Positions 54,184-64,000 of a stretch of DNA of 64,000 nucleotides are shown here, piece by piece. Positions within the stretch are counted from its first letter, which is position 1. Every line of letters starts with the position of its first letter. A program made the translations under genes and the position numbers. The notes below the pieces were generated by a model, which had not been told where the DNA came from, did no database searches, and saw only the letters and a program-made list of their open reading frames with translations. The DNA is from Taenia hydatigena. Taxonomy: Eukaryota; Platyhelminthes; Cestoda; Cyclophyllidea; Taeniidae. The DNA is taken from assembly GCA_036345935.2 (NCBI GenBank), contig JADWOT020001360.1, positions 1-64,000 of the forward strand, written 5' to 3'.

Positions 54184-55558
54184 TAGGATTTAAAGTTAAT
54201 GAACATCTTGTTCCTACACCTCTTTCGTGCGCACGTAGGGTAGTTTTCTGAGCGGTTGTTCAACTGCGTGAATACTTTATGATGCTAAATGATATATTCC
54301 GCCGCAATAACTGAGCAAAATACTTCTGTTTATCACTGAATCGTCCACACACTTGTCACCTCACAATGCTGGAGCACTTCTTGTCTAAGGGACTACGGCT
54401 TGTATGCATAGCTGCGTTTGAGACAAACTACAGGCGCAGATGTTCACAGGGATTCACTGATGGCTAAGACCCATCTACTCGACAGAATTCGATATAACTT
54501 GGGGATGTTTCGGAGGGACTTCTTGAAAACCGCAAGCGTTAGTAAATCATCCCTGAACTACTAGCTTGTTGAAAGGGTGAAACAGTGTACATGAAAAAGG
54601 TACTTCCTCTCCTTGTTTTCCTTATTTTTATGTAAACTTTTTGTTGTTAGCATTAGGTATTGTCGGCCACAATTGGTTGGGAACTATAACGGTATAGAAG
54701 ACTCAAAGACTGCATTACGCATTGTAAAGAGAAGCTCGGATTGAAATGTTGAAGTGACAATAAAAGGTTATAAAATGGTGGTGACGGTCTCTAAATTTTG
54801 CGAAGCGCCCACGCAGTTACTAGTTTCTAGTTAGCTAACAATTGATAATCGACGTGGGCTAATTAATCGTTAAACATTTTTGGCCACTCAACGACCCTCA
54901 GCTGAAGGCACTTGACCACCAATGCAGGGACGACTGCGCGCATTCAGAGACGTAGTAAGCAGGTGTTTCTAAGTTTGCTTATGCCCCTCAGTTGTTATCG
55001 CCTCATCAATTATTGTACAACTTAGCTAAGGTGTGTATTTGAGGTCAGTTTCACTGAGCTATTTTAAAGTGGGGCGATAGATATGCTTTACCATTGAGTT
55101 TCAAGCAATAAAATGCGCCTTTCCTTTCGCAACAAGTGAGCTATTTTGGGAAATGCTTATCGCTACTCAGTAGGTGGACGGCGACGTCTCGGGACTCAGT
55201 GGCAGTTGTAAAGATTAGGCAAGAGTGAACGCTGGGAGCATCTGAATGACTTAATCATTTCTTATGGGTGATGGCTGATTTGATTATTTTTACAATTTAT
55301 TAACTATCCTTACCACACAAGAAAAAATACAAAAGAAATTTTATACAGTATAATTTGGTCTTCCTGCTCGCCGCGAGATACACGAATTCAATCTTATTGC
55401 AGTGGCATTCAGGGCAGGCTAAATTTGAAGACAAGTAAATCTGCAAGCAGCGCCGATGCAGACGTCAAGCAGGTGGCAGGTTAGGAGCATTGACGAGACT
55501 TTTAGGACGGTAAGGAAAGTCTAGCTTATAATTTATGCTACTAAAGTAGGTGTCTTCC
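54184..55558. other. no recognised feature
   Basis: No gene or named repeat recognised. Confidence 0.4.
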
Positions 55559-55917
55559 CTACACTTTAGCGGTCAACGCTACTGGTAACTGTGCAGACAC
55601 ATCCATTTCTGGAGGATCACGAAAGGGAGCAGCGGGGCTCAAGACATTTGTGAAACTTGCGTCATTTAACGCAGCACCGCAAACCGCGCACACTTGTGTG
55701 CCAGAGGAGCTGGAGTTAGACTGACCAAAGCATGCTGCCTCAGTCGCCGCCATTAAAGCTGCTTCAATGGTCACAGAAGTAGCCTCAGAGAATGTGTAAC
55801 AGAACCTTAACGCGGCTAAGATCATCACAGCAGAATTTAAGGCAGGAAGACCGATTTCTGGTATCACTGGACGCCGTCTTGTGTCTCCTATTTTTGTAAG
55901 CTTTTGTCGCTCTCTTA
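55559..55917 (-). CDS. candidate C-terminal exon, Ala/Ser-rich with CAVCG motif
   Basis: The minus-strand frame is open for about 119 codons from a TAA near 55918 to a TAG at 55559. It reads DTRRRPVIPEIGLPALNSAV, MILAALRFCYTFSEATSVTI, EAALMAATEAACFGQSNSSS, then QVCAVCGAALNDASF, and ends LPVALTAKV. Codon use is varied and coding-like, with raised GC. CxxCG is reminiscent of a zinc-binding pair, but no second pair follows. A suitable acceptor is not obvious (AAATAG near 55890 is weak), and there is no close AATAAA downstream. The family is unknown. Confidence 0.35.
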
Positions 55918-56914
55918 TTTACCCATTCGTCATGCCACTTACCCACTTCATACCATTTCAGCCCTTTCTGCATGGTCATCATTACTTCTCGTTCATAGTT
56001 CCATTAACTTCGTTCATCCAATGTTCTTGTATTCATGTGTTGTGTACGGCTTCATTTGCCAACTCAATTATTTGTTCTACCTGCTCGTTAATTTTTATTA
56101 TTTATTTAGTTGTTCTGATCAAACAAGCTGATGTGTCTTGTCTTAAATTTTCTGGCAAAACTCTTAGATTAGTTGCGTGCTTTGAGATTGCCTTGAGTTC
56201 TCCAAGCGCAGAGGTGTTAGTTAAGAGAGGTGTTGTTAAAAGCAGCCTGCTTAAGTCGAATAATTGATTCTCATGACCATACATAACACAAAGCCATCCC
56301 CTTCGTGACTTAGTACCACTTTCCCTGATTGCGGTCCTGGTAAGATGAAGTGTCAAATGACAAGAGGTCACTGGTCTGAAAAATTGACCCTCTCCTTTAT
56401 GCAGACATCAATGTGTCATATGTTGTGCCCATCGTTTTATGCAGCTTCATCAGGTTCTAATGCGGTAGCAGAGTAGGGTCATGCACACAGACACACAGTC
56501 AGTTAAGCTTGACCAAAATTCATGCAACATTGCATGGTTGCACCATGTGTAAGATGTGGTAATAGATGCAAAAATGTGGATTTGGCCTAGGCGATGACAG
56601 AGTCTGTGCAAGATCATTTGTGTCACTTCGCGGTTGTAAGTTAAAAGCAGGGTAAGACGCTGAGCAGACAGCGCTATCTCCTACATCCAACGTTAATGTA
56701 ATGAAAGGGCTTGTTTACGGGACATTTGATCTTGAATATGTGTGTTGGATGGGCTTTTGGGCATTCAGGAAAGAAGATAATTGTATCAGTTTATCACGTA
56801 GACTGATTTATGCTACACAGTCAACGCACAAGAAGCGTGCACACTTTGGAACCTACGACCATTTAGCCTCCTGCAAAGCAGGTGCATTTCGATGGGAAGG
56901 AAGGACACAGAAGC
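55918..56914. other. no recognised feature
   Basis: The 128-codon plus frame 55881-56267 is Ile/Leu/Phe-rich because of pyrimidine-rich sequence and overlaps other frames. I do not call it. Confidence 0.4.
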
Positions 56915-57080
56915 GCGGCCGTCATGGCTACGCATCGCTTTCAACGGGTCAGTAAGGAAAGTGCTTGCAACTGGTTGGCTCACACAAAGACACGCGCTGC
57001 GATGGCGTTTGGATTTAGTAGCGCTTATTTATCACTTAACTATTGTGTCAATGTGGGGTTTGGAATGCAGCCACCTTGAT
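56915..57080 (+). pseudogene. R8 exon-like copy a (WLT...HA motif)
   Basis: Frame SVRKVLATGWLTQRHALRWR, then LDLVALIYHLT. The inverted copy at 59682-59906 reads PVGNILLTDWLTLKHAPLPY, then MDRVGLLVALMI. Identity at W, L, T, HA, D, V and L positions in one frame, despite strong DNA divergence, indicates a shared coding origin. The family is unknown. The frame ends in HLDLP and a stop. Confidence 0.35.
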
Positions 57081-59681
57081 TTGCCGTGACTAAGTTCATT
57101 TGTCGAGAAAGTCATCTGCTGATTTTCAAGGCACTTCCCACACAATGAGGTGATGGGATCACGTCATATGCAGTAGATTTTCACGCGAAATAATGTCAAA
57201 ATTCACTGATCTTTCTCAAAATTCGACCGCTTTTGGGAGAGAAATCGAAGTGGCGTCTCTAAAAGAGCGCGCACCAACGGAGGGTGATAAAGCTGCCAAT
57301 GGTAACGCAAGCCAAAGATAACCAAATTGAAGAAAATCAGGGCTCATTTGGGCAGTAAGTAAGGAACATGTTGCGCAGTTATCAACCAAGAGATGCCAAT
57401 AATTTTCCTTTTCAAAATGAGTTTATGCATCTGTTAATGTATTTTTTAAAGTTTTGGTCAGCATTTAAGCTTACAAAGGGATCGCGGTGGATTTTAAATG
57501 TAAAATTTGATCAATGAAAAATTTTTGCTCTCAAATATCCAGGATTTGTCAGAGCAACACGAGTAATAGCATAGAGCCTATCATTATTATGTCAAGATTA
57601 AATTCAAATGGCTGCATGTCCAGCTTTACGCTATTGTATCATGTACACATAAAAGAATTGGCAATGCATTTATCTGGCCCTATGGACGACGCAGGACAGC
57701 GCAATCGACAAAGCCGCAAAAATCACCAGCAAACTGACCACCTGTTTCGGATTTGCATTTGCAGCAAACGACGCGACTATATTGTATTCCTTTTAACTAA
57801 ATAAGAACCCGATGTTCAAAGCATGATATGCCTTTGATTCTTTCACCTGTATGACTATCGGACCGACCGCAAGTGCAAGGCAGTGTCTTGAAGAGACGAT
57901 TTTTAGTTGTCATTGCTACGTTGAATTTAATGCTTATATTAAACTAGATCCAACATATTCTGGGTGCGCTCATTCATCACAATTTTGCAGTCATCCGCGT
58001 CTCTTCTCTTCTTCAAATTAAGATGCACGGTTCATCATATAGTGTCAGAAAAAGAGATTTGAAAGGAAGGTTTTGCGCATTTAGCCCACCATAAGAAAGC
58101 CTTTGCATCATTAATTCACTTTTGACACCAACCGGTTATTTGCAATTCCCAAAGTAAATAGACTGAACACACAGACCATAAAATTATCGCCTTAGTTGGT
58201 AGGGTAAGCGCTTACATGTGGTGCTATTCGATTTTTACTATAAGTTGCGGCAATCGTATACATAGGTAGATGGTGAGACGGATTTGTGCAGTGAGGCAAG
58301 TTAACTGCGTCACTACGTCCACATGTGACCGGTTGGTGGAATTATTTAATGCTTGTGACCTGAGACTAAAATCAAAGGATGCAACGAGCTGTCTTTATTG
58401 GAACTTTACTAGGGTGCTTATCATGGCCGATAAATAGGTGTGACACAAGTCGTAACTTCAGGGAAAGGATTATTGGGCATAAGCCAAAAGTTGGCGCGAA
58501 ATGAGCTGCCGTGGGTGGTGAAATCACTGATATGATTACAAGCACTAATTTTTGGTAAGTTTTATGCATATTCTACAGCCATGTCTCTAAGGATATGAGT
58601 AAACACTTACTAGCTCTCTAGCCTGACACAAACACTGCTACAAAAAGATCTGGGGCTTGCATGCATTTAAATATGGGCACTAATATTAAAGTTTCTGTAG
58701 TTCATGTAGGCACTAGTACCACTGGTTTTTGCATGAAAAAGCATTGCTTATGGAAGGACAAGACCTTTGTTTTTCTGAGGGCAGATTCATGGGCAAGCTA
58801 GCACATCTATCGATATTTCAATGTCGGAACAAATCGACAAGTAGGGTTATTTTTATGCCACCCCCAGGTTTTGTCCAAAGATATATTTTTGAGAGACCGT
58901 CGCATTGACTGGCATCCATTTGTAAGTGTGAGCTTGAATTTCCCAACTAAAGTCACCCAACACGCATTTGGAACAGTTGCATTTTCAAGCTCATTATCGT
59001 ACAGCACGGACTAATTCAAGTGACCCTGATCCGAGTTGGAATGCTTGCTTCCTCTAGAAAGTAGATGAAATGGCCCAAAAGACAAGCAAATGAGTTGCAA
59101 ATGCACTAACAGCAGAATGTTATTTCCCCACATTTTCATCATGATTTACGTAAGCACGACGTACTGACCAACAACTAGTAGTAGTATGTACAACAAACGA
59201 ACAGGCTAAGGCCAACCAAAGTGGCGTTTTCAGGCTCATGCAAAAGTAGCATCATAGCAATGGTGTTGAACCATAGCGGGCTGTTAGCACGCTCTTCTCT
59301 CCATATGATCAGGCCAAAGAGAAGATTAATAATCCATTTGTGGTAGATGCGATGGGCTGGTGCCTATGGCATTGGCGACGTGAACTTTTCAGCAATGGTA
59401 TTGCGTTCCACTAATGGGAAGAGGTTGTCATGACCCCTGAGGTAGTGGCAGGCAAGGCTGCGAAGAAGGCATAAAGGGTGAAGGCACAGAAGGCGGTGAA
59501 AGAGAAAGAGAAGAGGAGGAGGATGAGTTACGCTACCTGCATTGATGATGTCAGGCGAAGTCCATCCTGATGCGGGCATCTTCTAGAAGACGATGTGTGA
59601 AATGAACTCCTTCATGGACCTACTAGAATGACTAGATCATTACGAGCAGAGAATTATGGGCTGTAGTACGCCTGCCACTGC
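57081..59681. other. no recognised feature
   Basis: About 2.6 kb without a recognisable gene. A 96-codon frame at 57514-57804 and a 71-codon minus frame at 59364-59579 lack motifs. The latter crosses a purine-rich run (59455-59530). Confidence 0.4.
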
Positions 59682-59906
59682 TCAGTGAGTTTGCAATCCA
59701 AGATCCGCTTCGACTGTGGCTGTCCGACCACTTCTCCCCTCTGCACTTTGTGAGCTTAAGTTTATCATCAGCGCCACCAGTAAACCAACCCGATCCATGT
59801 ACGGTAGCGGCGCATGCTTTAGTGTAAGCCAATCAGTTAAGAGTATGTTTCCTACTGGCTCCTTGCATGTGACGCTAACCCAAGCGACATGCGTGAGCGA
59901 AGTCAT
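59682..59906 (-). pseudogene. R8 exon-like copy b
   Basis: Inverted paralogue of 56915-57080; see there for the alignment. Upstream it has WVSVTCKE where copy a has WLRIAFNG. The antisense plus-strand frame 59716-60006 is also open (96 codons), but it is not conserved in the other copy, so the minus frame is the better candidate. Confidence 0.35.
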
Positions 59907-60212
59907 TGCTCTGCGTCTATGCGATCTTCAGCCCTATCGCAATACGCTGACATTAGACGAAGGAAGACTATCTGTTCCTTTGCTTAAGAGTGAAAAACTG
60001 TGTTGATATCATTGAGGCTAGCAGCGTCATTCCCAGCTCTGAAGCAGAAGGCGATCAATGTGGTAGGATTAATCTATGCAAATCCTCTACCGATGTCATC
60101 ATTTTCATTTCCTGTAGACTAGGATTTCAGTCAAACGCAGTCAAGCCCGCATACACCTTACAGTCTCTTTCTCATTAAGTTAACGCTGGGCATAGGATAA
60201 TTGGTCGCTTGT

Positions 60213-60575
60213 TCAACACTCTACCCCGCTTCCAACTTGCGAATCCAAAGCATTAGCATTTGGGCCAAGTCTACATCTACATTTACATCCCTTGAGAAGA
60301 AGATGGACTTCTCCACGATAAATTGAATACCCACTAGTGTGCCTCTTCAGTTCTGCAGAAGTTATGTTCACGCTTAACCGACTGTAACTCGAGTAGAACT
60401 CATCGCTAAGCTCACAATGAGAGATGCTCTGGTGTGGGTAAGCAGACGGAGGTTTGGTTGCCAAGACAATGCTGTAATGCCATCTGACGCGATGTCTTCT
60501 CGACCTGCAATCAGTTAGCGAGTGATGTTTGTTCACGCCATAACTGACTACATTTTGTAATGTCACGGAATGCAA
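60213..60575 (-). CDS. uncharacterised 120-codon reading frame
   Basis: One of the longer single-copy frames in the window. It contains SRRHRVRWHYSIVLATKPPS, CELSDEFYSSYSRLSVNITS and HTSGYSIYRGEVHLLLKGCK. A possible acceptor CTGATTGCAG precedes SRRHRVRW (near 60507). No domain, copy or polyadenylation context was recognised, so it may be chance. Confidence 0.25.
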   Translation of the reverse strand: MHSVTLQNVVSYGVNKHHSLTDCRSRRHRVRWHYSIVLATKPPSAYPHQSISHCELSDEFYSSYSRLSVNITSAELKRHTSGYSIYRGEVHLLLKGCKCRCRLGPNANALDSQVGSGVEC

Positions 60576-63500
60576 TTGGCGAAATCTAGTTAGAGTGCGT
60601 AATTGTTTAATTTTGCGTGACAGCTAGGCAATGAGACAAATCACCACCAATCTCAAGAACAGCACAATCAAATGGAGTTGCAGGCATAACTGAAGCTCAG
60701 ATCTAGTAAATTTGAGTACATTAGTGAGTTTGGAAATACTTCGAGATTGGAATAGGTGTATTTAAAACAAAACTATGTTAACTTACAAGAGCAGATCAAC
60801 ATCAAGGAAAATTTAGGCACTTAACACTCCTCAGATCATCTTATTTCGGCCTCGCTGAGAGTTTCTCTTTGGTGCAATTGTGCAAAGTCGTGTGAGTCGT
60901 GCAGTGAGTTATTGACAAGCGTTGATAGCTGTGAGTTGCAGACGTGATATCTCACTGACATCCTAATAAGCTCCTAATTCTAACGCGTAACACCACATAA
61001 GGATCTGTTTTCTGTGCCCATCCCTTTGCCCACTTTGATGTTTGCGCTCATTTGTAGCCCTAGCAATGGAATTTGATGCACAAGGGGCCCATAATTTGGA
61101 GTCTAATAAATAAATAACGCGAAGTACAGATACAAAGAAGCCAAAACGGAACCAACTACAACAGCCCATTCGTGAGTTTAGAATCTCCAAAGCTACGTCA
61201 AACGGATGCTGCGATGTTCAATGCCGCAGGTAAGGAACTGGGATCAAGACGTAATAGGAAGACCCTGAAATGCATTTATGATACCTTAAATATGTAGCCA
61301 TATAAAAAGGTGCGAAAAATAATTTACTAAATAGTGGCTTAATAAAAGCTGTCACTTAACTGCTGCGAATGACTGCAGCACATACTGAAGGCGAGACAGT
61401 ACATACGCCGGTTGTCACAATGTAGGGCATCAGGGGTAGTGGCTGGGTAGACGCAGGATGGCATGGTAGGTTAGAGGTCCCTTAGACAACTTGAGGTCAG
61501 CACGTTGCAATGACAATAACCTAGGCCTAACAGAAGTGGAAAGATATCAAAGAATGTCAGTGGCGTAATGGGTGTCGTTCGCAAGTTAATGACAATGGTA
61601 GTCCTCAGCGGCCGTTCATTGTTGAGCATAGCCATTGGGGCGTCTGCATTACCGCACGTTGAATTTTGAGTGCATGAGTTGCAGTTGCTGCGATCTAGGA
61701 CCAAAAATCGATTTGGGCATGTCATCATGGTAAAATGGTTACGGGTTCATTTCTAAATCGTTAATTACATTGCGCATCAATGCAAATGAGAAATGTTACT
61801 ACACTTTTCTTTGCGATAATGCAAATCGCATGGAGAGCAGAGCCTGAAAAAAGCATCCTCCACAGACAGGCCCGCTATTATCATAACGGAAAATGGCCTA
61901 CCATCATGGTTGGTAGTTGCCGATGGCTAATCCACCAAAAATGTGATTAGTCGTAACCTAAGTCATCATTCATCGTCTGATAAACTAAATATCAAAACCG
62001 CAACCTTTATCGTAGTTTGCTTCTTGCACGTTGCAAGACCACGCCTTATGCACTTAGTTAATTAACTTGTGCAAAGAACATAGCTTGTACATCCTCCTGC
62101 ATCCTTATTTAAATGCACTCGGGGTTTTTCTGGAATACAAATGACATGCCAACTTCATTAAAGCATCATTCCTGGTCTAAAGAATCAAGCATTGGTAAAG
62201 AAGCAAAATATTTGCCTTAATAAATACGTTGTACGTGATGCAAATGAGCTATGGCCAACCAAGACAGAAAAGGCAATTGAAAATCGGCGAATGATAGAAA
62301 CATGTCGATGCGACCAGCCACCCCGAACGCTATAGTAAGCAAATAGTGCAAAAAGGCATGAATAAAATCTGTATGTGGAATAACTCTAAATGATGTGAGC
62401 TGTGCTGCTTGCATTAAGGCAAGAGCAATAGTTAAAGCAAAACCACCCAAGTTTTACTCAAACCGACAGTCACGCAACACATTAGGGATAGTGAAAGCCA
62501 CACGCCCAAATGATAAACCACGCAAGTACTCAGAGGTGACATCTAAAATGTGGTGCCGAAGCAAACAAAATCTCATAAAACTATTATTAAGAGTAAACCT
62601 TTGTACATAGTAGATTGCTGACGATACGATAGCGCTTAAATTAGTTCAAGAAATCGGCAAAGATTAGAGGAAAGGGCTGTAAGGCAAATTGGTCGTCCAC
62701 TAGGCAAAGTCAAAGGCGAATGTATCATTTTCGATTGGCTACTAAAACGAAACGATATTTTGGAAGGCATTGTGCTAGGAGCCTTAGCTGAACCCTTAAA
62801 CTCTTCCCTCCCAAAGCCTACCCATCCGTGGCACGTATCGTACCATGTGCACCTACAGCTTTTTAAACGGACACACTGCATTCAAAATGGAACGTGCAAA
62901 TTTTTAAGGCATTTGATCTTGTACGCACATCTGCTCTGCTTGGTTGCTCTGCCCAGAAACACTTTCACACTTATCACCCGTCAAAATGACGAATGCAGGT
63001 TCATCAGGTCCAATTCAATGCACTCTTGTAGGAGATGAAAACAAACAGATTAAAGCCTTCAAGACCCCCCTGATGTGAGCGAAAGAATCAAAAATAATTA
63101 GAAACTTATTTTAAAGGAGACCATGTAAATTGATGAACACCTGCGACATCAACAGCGTGACATATCTAACGTGCCACACAATTTAGCTTCAAGGGTCGGG
63201 CGAAAGTACACCTTGGTGAAGGCGACTCGACACACAGAAGAATAGGGAATCGTGATGCATATGTTATTGTAAGGGCTACGATTCAGTCCTCAGTAGCGAA
63301 TCCAAAGTTTCATAGTTTTACTAATTGGTATGATTTCGAGAAAATTCTATCGGAATCCGGCAAGATAAGTAAATGCAATGTAAAAAGTATCAGACAGCGA
63401 CCAGTGGTCACTGTAAATGGTAAAACCCGTAGTTGTGTACCGTGGTTACATGCATTTTAACTAAGCCAATTCGTAAAGGTGTAATCACTCCGTGAGATTT

Positions 63501-64000
63501 TCCTGTACTTGGTTTGCCTGAAATCCCGTGCACAGGTTTTTAATCTCTGATCATGTAATTGTGTATTTCTCTTCAAAAAGTGGCCAAAGGGCATGCAAGT
63601 AGGTCTCGAGATCAAATAGGGAAGTTGAGAAGGTGAGGAAGTAAAATTACGGCAATATTCCAGCACAGCAGTCTGCTGCATTTACATCTTCAACCCACCG
63701 CTCAGCTAGGGTGGGGAATACGCTTACCACAAAGGCAATAAAGAGTGCGGTATCCATATGTCCTGCTTGAGACGCACAGCATAATTTCGCAATGAACGCA
63801 AGAGCACCATGTAGTAATATCGCTAAGGAAAGTTTTCTAACACTTTAGTTGTTCAACATGCTGCATCAATTTATGAATGTTTTTGGAGTAATAAGGTGGC
63901 ATTGAAGTCCACACTTGACATTTTCCGCTCTAAAGCCCACTTATATCTGTAGTTCAAAACGTCAAAAGCGCTTTTTTGTTTTTTTTTTTTTTTTGTAATT
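60576..64000. other. no recognised gene; poly-T at the window end
   Basis: A hydrophobic minus frame at 62217-62450 (ALTIALALMQAA, then FLHYLLTIAFGVAG) could be a membrane-exon relic but lacks splice support. The window ends in a run of about 20 T (63975-63996), which could be the reversed poly-A of a retroposed element whose body lies mostly outside the window. Confidence 0.4.

Noticed and set aside
55881..56267. 128-codon plus frame
   Set aside because: Pyrimidine-rich sequence, no domain, and overlapped by other open frames.
61725..61760. GGTTACGGGTTCATTTC as a possible tRNA T arm
   Set aside because: No anticodon arm, D arm or acceptor pairing around it.

Overview
This window looks like gene-poor, repeat-rich nuclear DNA from an invertebrate. 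No reading frame exceeds about 280 codons, candidate exons are short and flanked by GT/AG splice signals, and there are no operons or ribosome-binding sites. CpG does not look depleted, which argues against a vertebrate. Base composition, exon style and the recognisable relics (53BP1-like BRCT, muscleblind-like CCCH, papain-type protease) would fit a flatworm, possibly a tapeworm, but the sequence alone does not prove this. All homologies were found by eye; no search was run.

The main content is a mosaic of duplicated, rearranged and decaying blocks. I name eight families. R1 has seven copies: 15.5, 25.4-25.9, 37.8-40.4, 40.4-43.0, 47.9-48.4, 49.3-50.7 and 50.8-51.2 kb. R2 has three: 5.6-7.2, 24.3-25.1 and 27.1-28.8 kb. 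R3 has four: 7.2-8.8, 17.9-18.4, 44.7-45.6 and 51.9-53.3 kb. A BRCT block has three: 8.8-11.4, 21.3-24.3 and 32.2-34.3 kb. R4 to R8 are shorter pairs, and another pair of inverted exon-like copies lies at 2.2 and 4.3 kb. Copies occur in both orientations, and some neighbour relations recur: R2 lies upstream of BRCT blocks A and B in the same relative orientation.

Many blocks carry pieces of genes. Each BRCT block contains a long frame resembling the C-terminal tandem BRCT of 53BP1, and each copy is broken differently (frameshift; frameshift plus nonsense codon; lost 5' part). R2 and R3 keep short protein frames with matching stop codons between copies. The two tandem R1 copies at 37.8-43.0 kb, which meet at the window's only N, keep a 167-bp exon-like frame with intact splice sites on the minus strand and a second exon-like frame on the plus strand. 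A near-palindromic 16-mer close to GTCACACATGTGTGAC marks equivalent places in R1 copies, nine times in all.

Single-copy candidates are a signal-peptide exon (4.8 kb), a transmembrane exon (14.7 kb), a protease relic (14.9 kb), a CCCH zinc-finger relic (26.8 kb), a tRNA-Ser-like relic (37.4 kb), and exon-like frames at 13.3, 47.6, 54.1, 55.7 and 60.4 kb. I see no complete, convincing functional gene. The remaining stretches have no recognisable content beyond local strand asymmetry and simple repeats.
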